A stretch of DNA of 64,000 bases from Pseudomonadota bacterium (GTDB lineage Bacteria > Pseudomonadota > Gammaproteobacteria > Pseudomonadales > Pseudohongiellaceae), in assembly GCA_027592275.1 (NCBI GenBank), contig JAQCKF010000006.1:1-64000 (forward strand). Direction: 5' to 3'. Positions 29,516 to 37,356 of this stretch are shown here, in pieces. The notes under the pieces were generated by a model. The model saw nothing but the letters and a program-made list of their open reading frames with translations. It ran no database searches and was not told the origin of the DNA. The first letter of the stretch is position 1, and every line of letters begins with the position of its first letter. The translations under genes were made by a program, and so were the position numbers.

Positions 29516-30457
29516 ATGACCGATCACAATGGTACTTACTATCTAGTAGATGGTTCAATCTACATATTCCAATCGCATTTTTCTCCCCATGTGGAGTGCT
29601 TCGATGTTGATGGCAACGATCTTAGTGCCGTGTACGGTTTTACCCAATTCTTATTGCAGTTTCTTAGGCGCGTAAAACCCGATCGAATTGCTGTGGCCCT
29701 AGATGAGAGTCTTTTTAGTGGTTTTCGACATGACCTCTGTCCGAACTATAAATCCAACAGGGAGCTGCCTGACGAAAATCTCGCACTGCAATTAAGAGGT
29801 TGTCGCGAGATTTGTTCAATTCTTGGTATGGCATCGTATGCAAGTAAGAAGTACGAGGCCGATGATATCATCGGTACGCTCTCAGTCAGAATGTCGAAGT
29901 TGCTGCCTGGAGATCCGGCATTGTGTATTGTGACTCGAGACAAAGACCTTTCTCAGTTGCTGAAAACAGACAAAGACTATATGTGGGATTACAGCGGCAA
30001 TCGAAGGCGTTACAGGGCTGACATTAAAGAAGAATTTGGAGTTAGTCCTGAACAATTCGCCGACTATCTAGGCCTCGTAGGCGATGCGGTTGATTGCATC
30101 ACAGGCGTTCCTGGGGTGGGGCCAGTCAAGGCCAAGGAATTGCTACGAAATTTTGCAAGCATGGACGGTATTTATGAAAACCTTGATGCAGTAGCAAATC
30201 TCTCTTTACGCGGAGCAGCCGGTTTGGCGTCGAAGTTGGAGGCACATCAGGCTGAGGCACGGTTAAGCCGCGAGCTTGCTACCATAATCTGCAATGCCAG
30301 TGATTTACATGAGGGATTCGCACACGCTGTACCTAGTTCACTAGAAGTGGTGGGTATCGATTTTTCTTCATTCGAAAAATTTCTTTCGAATTATAAATTT
30401 ACAGAAAACGACAGCGCCTACCTTCTTTCCGTTGCCGAACGGTTCTCAAATCAATAG
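29516..30457 (+). CDS. 5'-3' exonuclease of the PolA N-terminal/FEN family
   Basis: This 313-residue stand-alone structure-specific nuclease has the metal-binding acidic clusters typical of the family: YLVDGSIYIFQS near the start, KYEADDIIGTLS, VTRDKDLSQLL and DYLGLVGDAVDCITGVPGVGP. A helix-hairpin-helix follows (GVGPVKAKELL). It is longer than ExoIX/Xni and closer to a PolA 5'-nuclease domain. The start ATG at 29516 is preferred over the GTG at 29507. A role in flap removal or Okazaki processing is inferred from the family. Confidence 0.85.
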   Translation: MTDHNGTYYLVDGSIYIFQSHFSPHVECFDVDGNDLSAVYGFTQFLLQFLRRVKPDRIAVALDESLFSGFRHDLCPNYKSNRELPDENLALQLRGCREICSILGMASYASKKYEADDIIGTLSVRMSKLLPGDPALCIVTRDKDLSQLLKTDKDYMWDYSGNRRRYRADIKEEFGVSPEQFADYLGLVGDAVDCITGVPGVGPVKAKELLRNFASMDGIYENLDAVANLSLRGAAGLASKLEAHQAEARLSRELATIICNASDLHEGFAHAVPSSLEVVGIDFSSFEKFLSNYKFTENDSAYLLSVAERFSNQ

Positions 30458-30478
30458 CCTGATTCGGGTGATATTAAT

Positions 30479-31609
30479 ATGAAGATTTTTGCAGATAAGA
30501 ATATTCTGGCTGTTCAGGATAATTTTAGTCGCCATGGCGAACTTCATTTCTTTGATGGCCGTAGTGTGAGTCATGAAGATCTTATCGATGCGGATGCGCT
30601 TCTTGTTCGCTCTATTACACCTATTGACGAGTCTCTTATAGGCGGGACAAAGATTCGTTTTGTGGGCACTGCCACAAGCGGTATCGATCATGTCGATACC
30701 GCTTATCTACGCAATGTTGGTATTCATTTCGTAGATGCTAAGGGTAGCAATGCGAACGCGGTAGTTGACTACTGCTTTGCAGCCTTAGCCTTCGCTACAT
30801 TGCATAGAGGTTTCTCACTTACTGCTAGTAGAGTTGGTATTGTTGGCGCTGGTGCGGTCGGTGGCTTGTTCGCAACTAAGCTTGAAGAATTGGGTGTTGA
30901 AGTTCGTTGCTATGATCCCTTTCTGGCGGCAACAGCTCAGGGTAATCGTAAGTACACTTCTTTGGAGGAGGCACTCGAATGTGATGTCGTTTCTCTGCAC
31001 GTACCGCTCACGAACGCTGCTGTGCACCCTACACTAAACCTGATAGGCGATGCAGAGCTAAGCGCACTAAGGAAAAACGCAATCTTAATCAACGCGTGTC
31101 GCGGAGGCGTAGTAGATGAATTAGCTCTTAAGTCACTACTCTTGATGCGTGAAGATATTATGACTGTATTTGATGTCTGGGAGAATGAGCCGGCTATCGA
31201 ATCGTCTCTTGCTCAATGTGTTGATATAGCGACACCGCATATTGCGGGTTATAGTGCGGAGGCCAAATCGAACGCGACGAAGATTTTGGCTCTGGAATTC
31301 GAAAGGCATTTCGGGCTTGGTGCTACAATCGAGGAAGAGGCTGGTCAGGCAAATCCTGGTGTTCTCGTTGTAGAGGATGCTCCGGGGGAATTGGCACAGT
31401 GGAGCACCTTACTAACGGCGCTTCCCTTGGACGAACTGAGTGAACAGTTTAAGCAGGCGTTGAGCGACGGAGCGGGAACTGAAGCGTTTGATACGTTTCG
31501 GCAGAAGCTTTTGACCAGGCGTGAGTTTATAAGCAGGCTGCTTAGAAGGGATACCTATTCCTTGATTCAGCAGCAGCAACTTGCAGTTCTAGGCTTTCGC
31601 TTCGAATAA
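30479..31609 (+). CDS. pdxB: Erythronate-4-phosphate dehydrogenase PdxB
   Basis: This 376-residue NAD-dependent D-2-hydroxyacid dehydrogenase performs the second step of pyridoxal phosphate synthesis. The opening MKIFADKNILAVQ, the Rossmann motif GIVGAGAVGG, ILINACRGGVVDE and TPHIAGYSAEAKSNAT are diagnostic of PdxB. The C-terminal dimerisation domain is present. The stop codon TAA abuts the stop of the convergent alaA with no spacer. Confidence 0.94.
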   Translation: MKIFADKNILAVQDNFSRHGELHFFDGRSVSHEDLIDADALLVRSITPIDESLIGGTKIRFVGTATSGIDHVDTAYLRNVGIHFVDAKGSNANAVVDYCFAALAFATLHRGFSLTASRVGIVGAGAVGGLFATKLEELGVEVRCYDPFLAATAQGNRKYTSLEEALECDVVSLHVPLTNAAVHPTLNLIGDAELSALRKNAILINACRGGVVDELALKSLLLMREDIMTVFDVWENEPAIESSLAQCVDIATPHIAGYSAEAKSNATKILALEFERHFGLGATIEEEAGQANPGVLVVEDAPGELAQWSTLLTALPLDELSEQFKQALSDGAGTEAFDTFRQKLLTRREFISRLLRRDTYSLIQQQQLAVLGFRFE

Positions 31610-32824
31610 CTACTGGCGGTATTTCTCAAGCACTCTTGCAATACCGGCTACGGCGGGCTCCAGTTCATCAACTCGGGGAAGAAAAACCAGGCGCAGATGC
31701 TGCGTGTCTTCGATGTTGAAGGCGCTGCCTTGCACCAAAAGAATTTGCTCCTGCTCGAGTATGTCCATTATCAATGCGACGTCATCGTCAATCTTATAAA
31801 TTGAGGGATCGAGTTTGGGGAACATGTAAATCGCACCGCGCGGTTTGACACAGCTTACGCCCGGAATCTGAGTCAGTAATTCCCATGCGATATCGCGCTG
31901 CTGTTTCAAGCGACCCCCGGGCAAAACGAGGTCATTAATACTCTGATAGCCACCTAGAGCCGTTTGCACAGCGAACTGTGCTGGAACATTAGCGCACAGA
32001 CGCATATTAGTCAGAATTTCCAGACCTTCTATGTAGCTGCTCGCATGCCCTTTCGGGCCACTAAGGATCATCCAGCCTGAACGAAAGCCAGCGAGGCGGT
32101 AGGATTTGGAGAGACCGTTGAAGCTAACTATGAAAACATCATCACACAGCGAAGCGACTGGAATGTGTACGGCATCGTCATAGATTATCTTACTGTAAAT
32201 TTCGTCTGCAAAAAGTATGAGCTCATGCTTGCGGCATAGCTCGATCAGTTGCAGTAAAATGTCTTTGCTATACACGGCGCCAGTGGGGTTGTTGGGGTTA
32301 ATAATGACCAGTGCGCGAGTGTTGCTATTTATTTTAGATTCAATGTCGGCGACATCCGGGAACCAGTCAGCTTGCTCGTCGCACACATAGTGAATAGCAG
32401 TACCGCCGCTTAGGCTTACGGCGGCTGTCCATAACGGATAATCGGGCGCTGGAACGAGTACTTCGTCACCGTTGTTTAAAAGCGCCTGCATCGCCATGGT
32501 AATAAGCTCGCTCACGCCGTTGCCCAAATAAATATCGTCGATTTCAATGTTACGTATATCCAAGCGTTGGCATTCCTGCATGATTGCTTTACGTGCAGAG
32601 AACAGCCCCTTTGAGTCGCAATAGCCCTGGGCGGCAGATAGATTGTGGATTACATCATGCAGAATTTCGTCAGGGGCATTGAAACCAAAGGCAGCAGGGT
32701 TACCAATATTGAGTTTCAATATCTGGTGGCCTTCTTCTTCAAGTTTTTTGGCTACTTCTAATACGGGGCCGCGGATTTCGTAGCAGACATTGCCGAGTTT
32801 GTCGGACTGATAAACCTTAGTCAT
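31610..32824 (-). CDS. alaA: Alanine/valine transaminase AlaA
   Basis: This 404-residue PLP-dependent class I aminotransferase interconverts pyruvate and alanine with glutamate. Signatures are NIGNPAAFGFNAPDEI, IINPNNPTGAVYS, FADEIYSKI and the PLP-Lys segment SFNGLSKSYRLAGFRSGW. It has the length and N-terminus typical of AlaA/YfbQ. It is monocistronic. Confidence 0.9.
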   Translation of the reverse strand: MTKVYQSDKLGNVCYEIRGPVLEVAKKLEEEGHQILKLNIGNPAAFGFNAPDEILHDVIHNLSAAQGYCDSKGLFSARKAIMQECQRLDIRNIEIDDIYLGNGVSELITMAMQALLNNGDEVLVPAPDYPLWTAAVSLSGGTAIHYVCDEQADWFPDVADIESKINSNTRALVIINPNNPTGAVYSKDILLQLIELCRKHELILFADEIYSKIIYDDAVHIPVASLCDDVFIVSFNGLSKSYRLAGFRSGWMILSGPKGHASSYIEGLEILTNMRLCANVPAQFAVQTALGGYQSINDLVLPGGRLKQQRDIAWELLTQIPGVSCVKPRGAIYMFPKLDPSIYKIDDDVALIMDILEQEQILLVQGSAFNIEDTQHLRLVFLPRVDELEPAVAGIARVLEKYRQ

Positions 32825-33226
32825 TCTATTTGCTCTCTACTGCTTCCAATTTTCATTAATCTGTAGTCATTCATCGGCTGATATCGAGTTTGAATAACCA
32901 ATTATTACCAATAAAGCCCGCAATCTTTGCCTTCGATGCTGTTGTAATAATTACGACGGAAATGCTAAAGGTGTAGGGTGATGAGTGATCCAGAATATTA
33001 ACGAAGACACTAGAGCATTATAGCCAGGGCTGGGACTGCGAGATACTCCGCTTTACCAGATAGCCCGCATTGACGGATAAATACTGCGGTTTAAAGAGAA
33101 GACGACTCATACGGGAAAGAAGCCTAGACGGGTGAGTAACTGTTTTACTGCTCTAGCATGATTGATTTGTTGGCAATACAAAAGAGAGGCTGAGAGCCTC
33201 CCTTTTGTATTCTACGTTTAGCTATC
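32825..33226. other. Intergenic region before the pseudogene
   Basis: The region is 402 bases without a supported gene. Apart from the terminator at 33175-33211 I see only AT-rich leader sequence for alaA at its left side and no small ORF with a ribosome site. Confidence 0.5.
33175..33211 (-). terminator. Strong hairpin terminator
   Basis: Arms at 33175-33190 and 33196-33211 pair over 16 positions with one mismatch and a five-base loop TGAGA. The outer part is A/T-rich so that U-tracts lie in the stem on both strands. It is located just after the stop of the minus-strand pseudogene and probably acted as its terminator. Confidence 0.6.
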
Positions 33227-34414
33227 TTAACGCTCTATTGTATAAACCCCGTCAACCTGATTGAACTGATTCAACTCGTCAATTAGATCGAAGCCGCCCA
33301 CAAATGCTTCCGCACCTATTCCTGTAAATACACCGCCAAGATTTGCCTCGATGGAGCTACTGATAAGGCCGCCTGGATCGGAAAGTGTGCCACCGAGAGA
33401 GTTGAGGTCTACCATGCCATTGTTGATGGAACCGGCAAAGTCGATCTCCCAAGCCTGAGAGCCAGCAACGGCTACTTGTAGGCTACCATTGCTAATGACA
33501 CCGGTGTTGAAGTCGACGTCGAGGCCAGCGACTACCTGGGTCACACCGCCTGCGCTGCCGCTTCCAATGAAGGAGGAGGCTGCACTACTGCCATAGCTTC
33601 CCGAGCCGGTAAGATTAGCAACAGGAGTAGGATCAATCATAGCGAAATGATTGCTAGTCTGGAGCTCTGCACCATCAGCAGTGGTATTGACTACAACCCA
33701 GTTGTCTTCAATTGGGTTGTTCCATGTACCCCAATCAATGTTGAGGTCTTCGGTTGCTGGTGTAGGTATTGAAAGTGTTGAGGGGGCCGGTGTGCCGTCT
33801 CCGTCTAGTAGAACCTTGCCGAATAGCTCTCTGTGTGTTGCCGCCGAATCGTCTGAGAGTAAAAACCCTAACGCTATTGTCTTATCTATAGGTCCGGTTC
33901 CCGCGAAGAAACCACCAATTTCACCAACAATGCTTGAGCTTATTAGTACAGTTCCGTCCTCAACGTCTTCAATTTTATTGTTCGGGTTACTCAATACGCT
34001 CAAAGAGAGGATCGAATCGGTGATGCCTCCACTGAAGTCAGCTGGCCCAGATATATCGTCGGTGGTAATCAATGAGAATGAACCATTTACAGCACTAGCC
34101 GCTGGTGCACTAAAGTCAACGGTCAGATTAAAACGATTATCAAAATTGCCTAGATTAAGAATCGAGGAAGACTGAACTCCACTTCCGCTTGCAGAGGTTA
34201 GGTACGTGCCTCCGAACTCTAGGATATTAGAGCCTGCCTAGCGTGATTGCCGCCGTAATCTAAGCTGCCCGAGCCTGGGAGGTGCACTACGTCGATGGGA
34301 TCGGCAATGAACCAATAAGCATCGTGGCCGTCAGCTAGCACTCCGGCACCACCTCCGCTTAGATATCCGATCTTTTCGAATTCCTAAGGCGTACCGCCTT
34401 CTTCACCACCCCAT
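33227..34414 (-). pseudogene. C-terminal remnant of a FecR-type repeat protein
   Basis: The intact frame at 33227-34072 (281 codons from a TTG, ending YTIER) continues upstream without a stop to about 34240. There the reading frame must shift to keep homologous-looking sequence, and a TAG interrupts it near 34382. The recovered protein contains two similar units built as W-x-FIADP-x-PGSGSLDYGG and WVVVN...MIDPTPVANLTGSGSYG. This recalls the C-terminal part of large FecR-domain surface proteins of marine gammaproteobacteria. The frame then ends at the IS border, and nothing related appears beyond the IS, so the 5' part has been lost. Confidence 0.6.
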
Positions 34415-34477
34415 TGGACTTCCCAGGGTTTGCTAGACACCAAATAGCGTTAAAATGTAACTCTATGAGAGGTGTTT

Positions 34478-34756
34478 ATGAAAGGCAAACGGTATACAGA
34501 GGAATTCAAGAAAGAAGCGGTTAAGCAGGTCACTGAAAGAGGATATTCAGTTAGTGATGTAGCTAAGCGACTTGGCACTACCACGCACAGCTTGTACGGC
34601 TGGCTGAAGGAATACGGCGAACCAAACCCTAGGTAAGCTGATAAAGCCGATCTCTCAGCGGAGAATGCGCGTCTCAAGGCCGACTTGAAACGCATGACAG
34701 AGGAACGCGACATACTAAAAAAGGCCGCAAAGTACTTTGCCAACGACCCAAGGTAA
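34478..34756 (+). pseudogene. IS3 OrfA with internal stop
   Basis: MKGKRYTEEFKKEAVKQV followed by SVSDVAKRLGTTTHSLYGWL is the helix-turn-helix of the IS3/IS911 OrfA. The frame is cut by TAA at 34634-34636 but continues in register (ADKADLSAENARLKADLKRM) to a leucine-zipper-like end and a natural stop at 34754-34756. The A6G slip site for making the OrfAB fusion is retained. Confidence 0.85.
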
Positions 34757-35625
34757 AGTACGCCTTCATTCGTGATCATCGGCACGAGTTTTTCATTGAG
34801 GCCATGTGTCGTGTTTTCAAACTCCATCGAAGTGGGTTTTATGCGTGGCTGGGAAAACCTCTCTCAGATCACGCCATCGAAGATCAGCGATTATTAAAAC
34901 GCATAAAGGAATTTTATGTAGCCAGTGGCGGCACTTACGGCAGCCCTTGGATTCACAGAGATCTTCGTTATGCGGGTGAAGCCTGTAGCGTTCATCGTGT
35001 AGCGAAGATTATGCGAGAAAACAGGCTTAGAGCTCAAATAGGCTATAAACGTCGCTACATGAAGAGTGGGAAGATAGGCAGCATTGCTGACAATGTTTTG
35101 GATCGAAACTTTAATCCTGATATGCCGAACCAAGCTTGGGTAAGTGATATTACTTATGTACGAACGTACGAAGGGTTCTTGTATGTTGCTACGGTGCTGG
35201 ACTTATTTTCACGACGCATAGTTGGTTGGTCAATGGATAAAAACATCGATCGACATTTGCTGATTCGAGCCCTGATGATAGCGGTGTGGAAGAGACAGCC
35301 CAAAGCTAGGGTGTTAGTCCGTAGTGATTAAGGAAGCCAATACAGCAGCGCAGACTACGTGGCATTCTTACAGGCGAACAATCTTAGGCCATCGATGAGT
35401 CGCCGAGGAAACTGTCATGATAACGCTGTCGCTGAAAGCTTCTTTGCCACATGTAAGAAGCGTGTGACTTAAAGGAAGATATACCCAACAAGAGATGAAG
35501 CAAGAACGGAGATATTCAATTTTATTGAGATGTTCTACAATCCGATCAAACGACACAGTCATACTGGAGGGGTTTCTCCAGCACAGTTTAAGGAAGACTA
35601 TTTTTCCAGGCTAGAAAGTGTCTAG
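34753..35625 (+). pseudogene. IS3 OrfB transposase with two internal stops
   Basis: The DDE integrase reads through as RSGFYAWL, GGTYGSPWIHRDLR, then rve core WVSDITYVRTYEGFLYVATVLDLFSRRIVGWSM (first Asp), RSD (second Asp), NAVAESFF (Glu) and a C-terminal YNPIKRHSHTGGVSPAQF. TAA codons at 35329-35331 (where RSDQGSQY is usual, so CAA to TAA is likely) and 35470-35472 break it. No frameshift is present. Confidence 0.87.
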
Positions 35626-35657
35626 TAAAAGCTGGGAAGTCCACACCATGGCTACCG

Positions 35658-36470
35658 ATGAAATTACTTAGGATTATCCAATTCTTCCCTGACTCATTGC
35701 TTCGCGTTGTACTACTAAGTTTCCTCGTCCTCAGCGAGCCAGTATTTTCGCAAACTAATAGCAATATAAAACAAACAGTTAGTCTCGCGTCTTACTTCAG
35801 TAGTGGAGACTATGGCGGAGACAGGGATACCGATATTTACTACTTTCCGGTCAGCTATTCCGCTAATAAGGGCAAGTGGGGGGCGCAGCTAACTGTGCCT
35901 CATCTTCGGGTCGAAGGTGTTGGTAATGTTCTCGTTAATATTGGCGGGGGGAATCGTGCTGTGTCCGGCGACCAGCTTGAGCGCAATAGTGGCATTGGTG
36001 ATTCAACACTTGCAGTCACTTATCAGATGGATTCATTCACCGAAACTGGCCTATTCATTGATTTCCGATTGGATATAAAAATACCTACTGCAGAAAGAAA
36101 TAGGGGCTTAGGTACAGGTGAGGCGGACTACAGTACGCAGGTAGATATATCGCAAAGTTATGGGAATTCGGTTATTTTTGGCACATTTGGCTACACGTTT
36201 CGCGGAAAAACAGACTTTTATGCCGGCTTGACAGATTCCGCATATGTGCAGCTGGGGATCGCGCGGCCGTTCGCCTCGCGCTGGAACGTGGGTATTTTCT
36301 ACGATTTCAGAGAGCCTGCATCGACTTTCTCACCAGAAATTCACGAGCTTGTACCTTATTTTAACTACCGGCTATCGGACAGTTGGTCGTTTACAGGTCT
36401 CACGGCCTTCGGATTCACCCAGGCAAGTGCTTCTGTGGCTGTATTGGGCCAAGTCAGCTATAGCTGGTAG
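35658..36470 (+). CDS. Outer-membrane beta-barrel protein
   Basis: This 270-residue protein has a signal peptide (hydrophobic RVVLLSFLVL, cleavage near VFSQ). The rest alternates hydrophobic and polar residues in strands, with GIGDSTLAVTYQM and YVQLGIARPFASRWNVGIFYDF, and ends in an aromatic SYSW, the usual terminal signature for barrel insertion. It resembles the phenol MetA-pathway-type transporter/barrel group; the substrate is unknown. It starts only 15 bases after the IS end, so any native promoter is displaced and a GGGAAG inside the IS tip would serve as its ribosome site. Confidence 0.65.
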   Translation: MKLLRIIQFFPDSLLRVVLLSFLVLSEPVFSQTNSNIKQTVSLASYFSSGDYGGDRDTDIYYFPVSYSANKGKWGAQLTVPHLRVEGVGNVLVNIGGGNRAVSGDQLERNSGIGDSTLAVTYQMDSFTETGLFIDFRLDIKIPTAERNRGLGTGEADYSTQVDISQSYGNSVIFGTFGYTFRGKTDFYAGLTDSAYVQLGIARPFASRWNVGIFYDFREPASTFSPEIHELVPYFNYRLSDSWSFTGLTAFGFTQASASVAVLGQVSYSW

Positions 36471-36487
36471 CGTGCTTGAAACCACTG

Positions 36488-37192
36488 CTAGGGCCTAAGC
36501 GCTTGAATTCTTGGAGGAAGTACGAAAGAACGCTGAATTTCTTGGGCTCTGTAGGGGCGGGGAATTTGTGGTCTCTGAATGTTGTCAGGTCGATTAGTTA
36601 GGCGGCCAGTTTCTGCCCCTTTCACTGTGATCCCTCGTATAAGCCCCGTTTCGCCTGAAGTATTGCTCGCCAGTTCTCCATTGTTGACTAACTCTGAAAT
36701 ACCAGTTACGTCGAATAAGTAGGCCGCATCAAGTAATGGAAGGGGCAGCACGAGTTCTTCAATGAAACCGGCAATTTGCTGGCCCGCATCGCTTGTGTGG
36801 ACATCCCAGTCGGCTGCTGAGAATGCTCTGCGATGAGCTTCGCCCTCATATTGTTGATAAGGGGCGAGATTATCGTGCCATGACGGAGGCGTTGTGACGA
36901 AGCCGCCGATTTCTGCTTTTGACTGATGCAGAATTGCCGCCGAGAATGGGGTTTCATTAAAGGCTTCTGCTTCTAAATAGGTTGCTGCCTTATTAATAAT
37001 TGATTCTGTCGGTGCAATCGAGTTTCCGGAAGGCGATGCGACGCTAACGATGGGTTGCTCTGAATAGCTGAAACCAGAATAGTTGCTGAGTAGCAGCCAG
37101 CCCAGCACGGCAAATGTTGCTCCATAACTGACAGTTTCTGCAGTCTTGGCAGGGCATGCTTCTAGGGCTAATGTGTCTTTGTGTATTTTCAT
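36488..37192 (-). CDS. Unrecognised single-helix envelope protein
   Basis: I do not recognise this 234-residue protein. It has one hydrophobic segment near the N-terminus (TFAVLGWLLLSNYSGF, residues about 27-42) preceded by a short cytoplasmic tail, then a long Pro/Asn/Ser-rich region presumed periplasmic. Two Cys-free mixed segments follow, one helical (IAGFIEELVLPLPLLDAAYLFD), and a basic Arg/Pro-rich tail (RPQIPRPYRAQEIQRS). Codon use looks like its neighbours. It starts with ATG. It is convergent with the barrel gene and downstream of the broken HD-GYP gene on the same strand. Confidence 0.55.
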   Translation of the reverse strand: MKIHKDTLALEACPAKTAETVSYGATFAVLGWLLLSNYSGFSYSEQPIVSVASPSGNSIAPTESIINKAATYLEAEAFNETPFSAAILHQSKAEIGGFVTTPPSWHDNLAPYQQYEGEAHRRAFSAADWDVHTSDAGQQIAGFIEELVLPLPLLDAAYLFDVTGISELVNNGELASNTSGETGLIRGITVKGAETGRLTNRPDNIQRPQIPRPYRAQEIQRSFVLPPRIQALRP

Positions 37193-37356
37193 AGTTGGTA
37201 ACTATATCGACTGCAAAAAACTTACTGTAATTTCATATTGCTTGATGCTGCAAATTCATATTGATCAGTGTCTACCAAAGCAGTCGAGCCAACAGTGATA
37301 GTAATCACATAAAATGTCTAACAACTGCCCTGTATTGTAGATAAATCGCTAGCTGA

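Larger units (their letters stand above)
34415..35643 (+). mobile_element. Inactivated IS3-family insertion sequence
   Basis: The element is 1229 bases. Its ends are TGGACTTCCCAG (34415-34426) and CTGGGAAGTCCA (35632-35643), a perfect terminal match. Further inside, CTAGACAC (34433-34440) and GTGTCTAG (35618-35625) extend the inverted repeats. OrfA and OrfB lie in -1 relative frames with an A6G slippery heptamer at 34717-34723. Three in-frame TAA codons interrupt the two frames. No three- or four-base target duplication is seen (CAT on the left, CAC on the right). Confidence 0.85.

Noticed and set aside
34450..34827. 125-codon minus-strand frame in the IS
   Set aside because: It lies antisense to OrfA and the start of OrfB.
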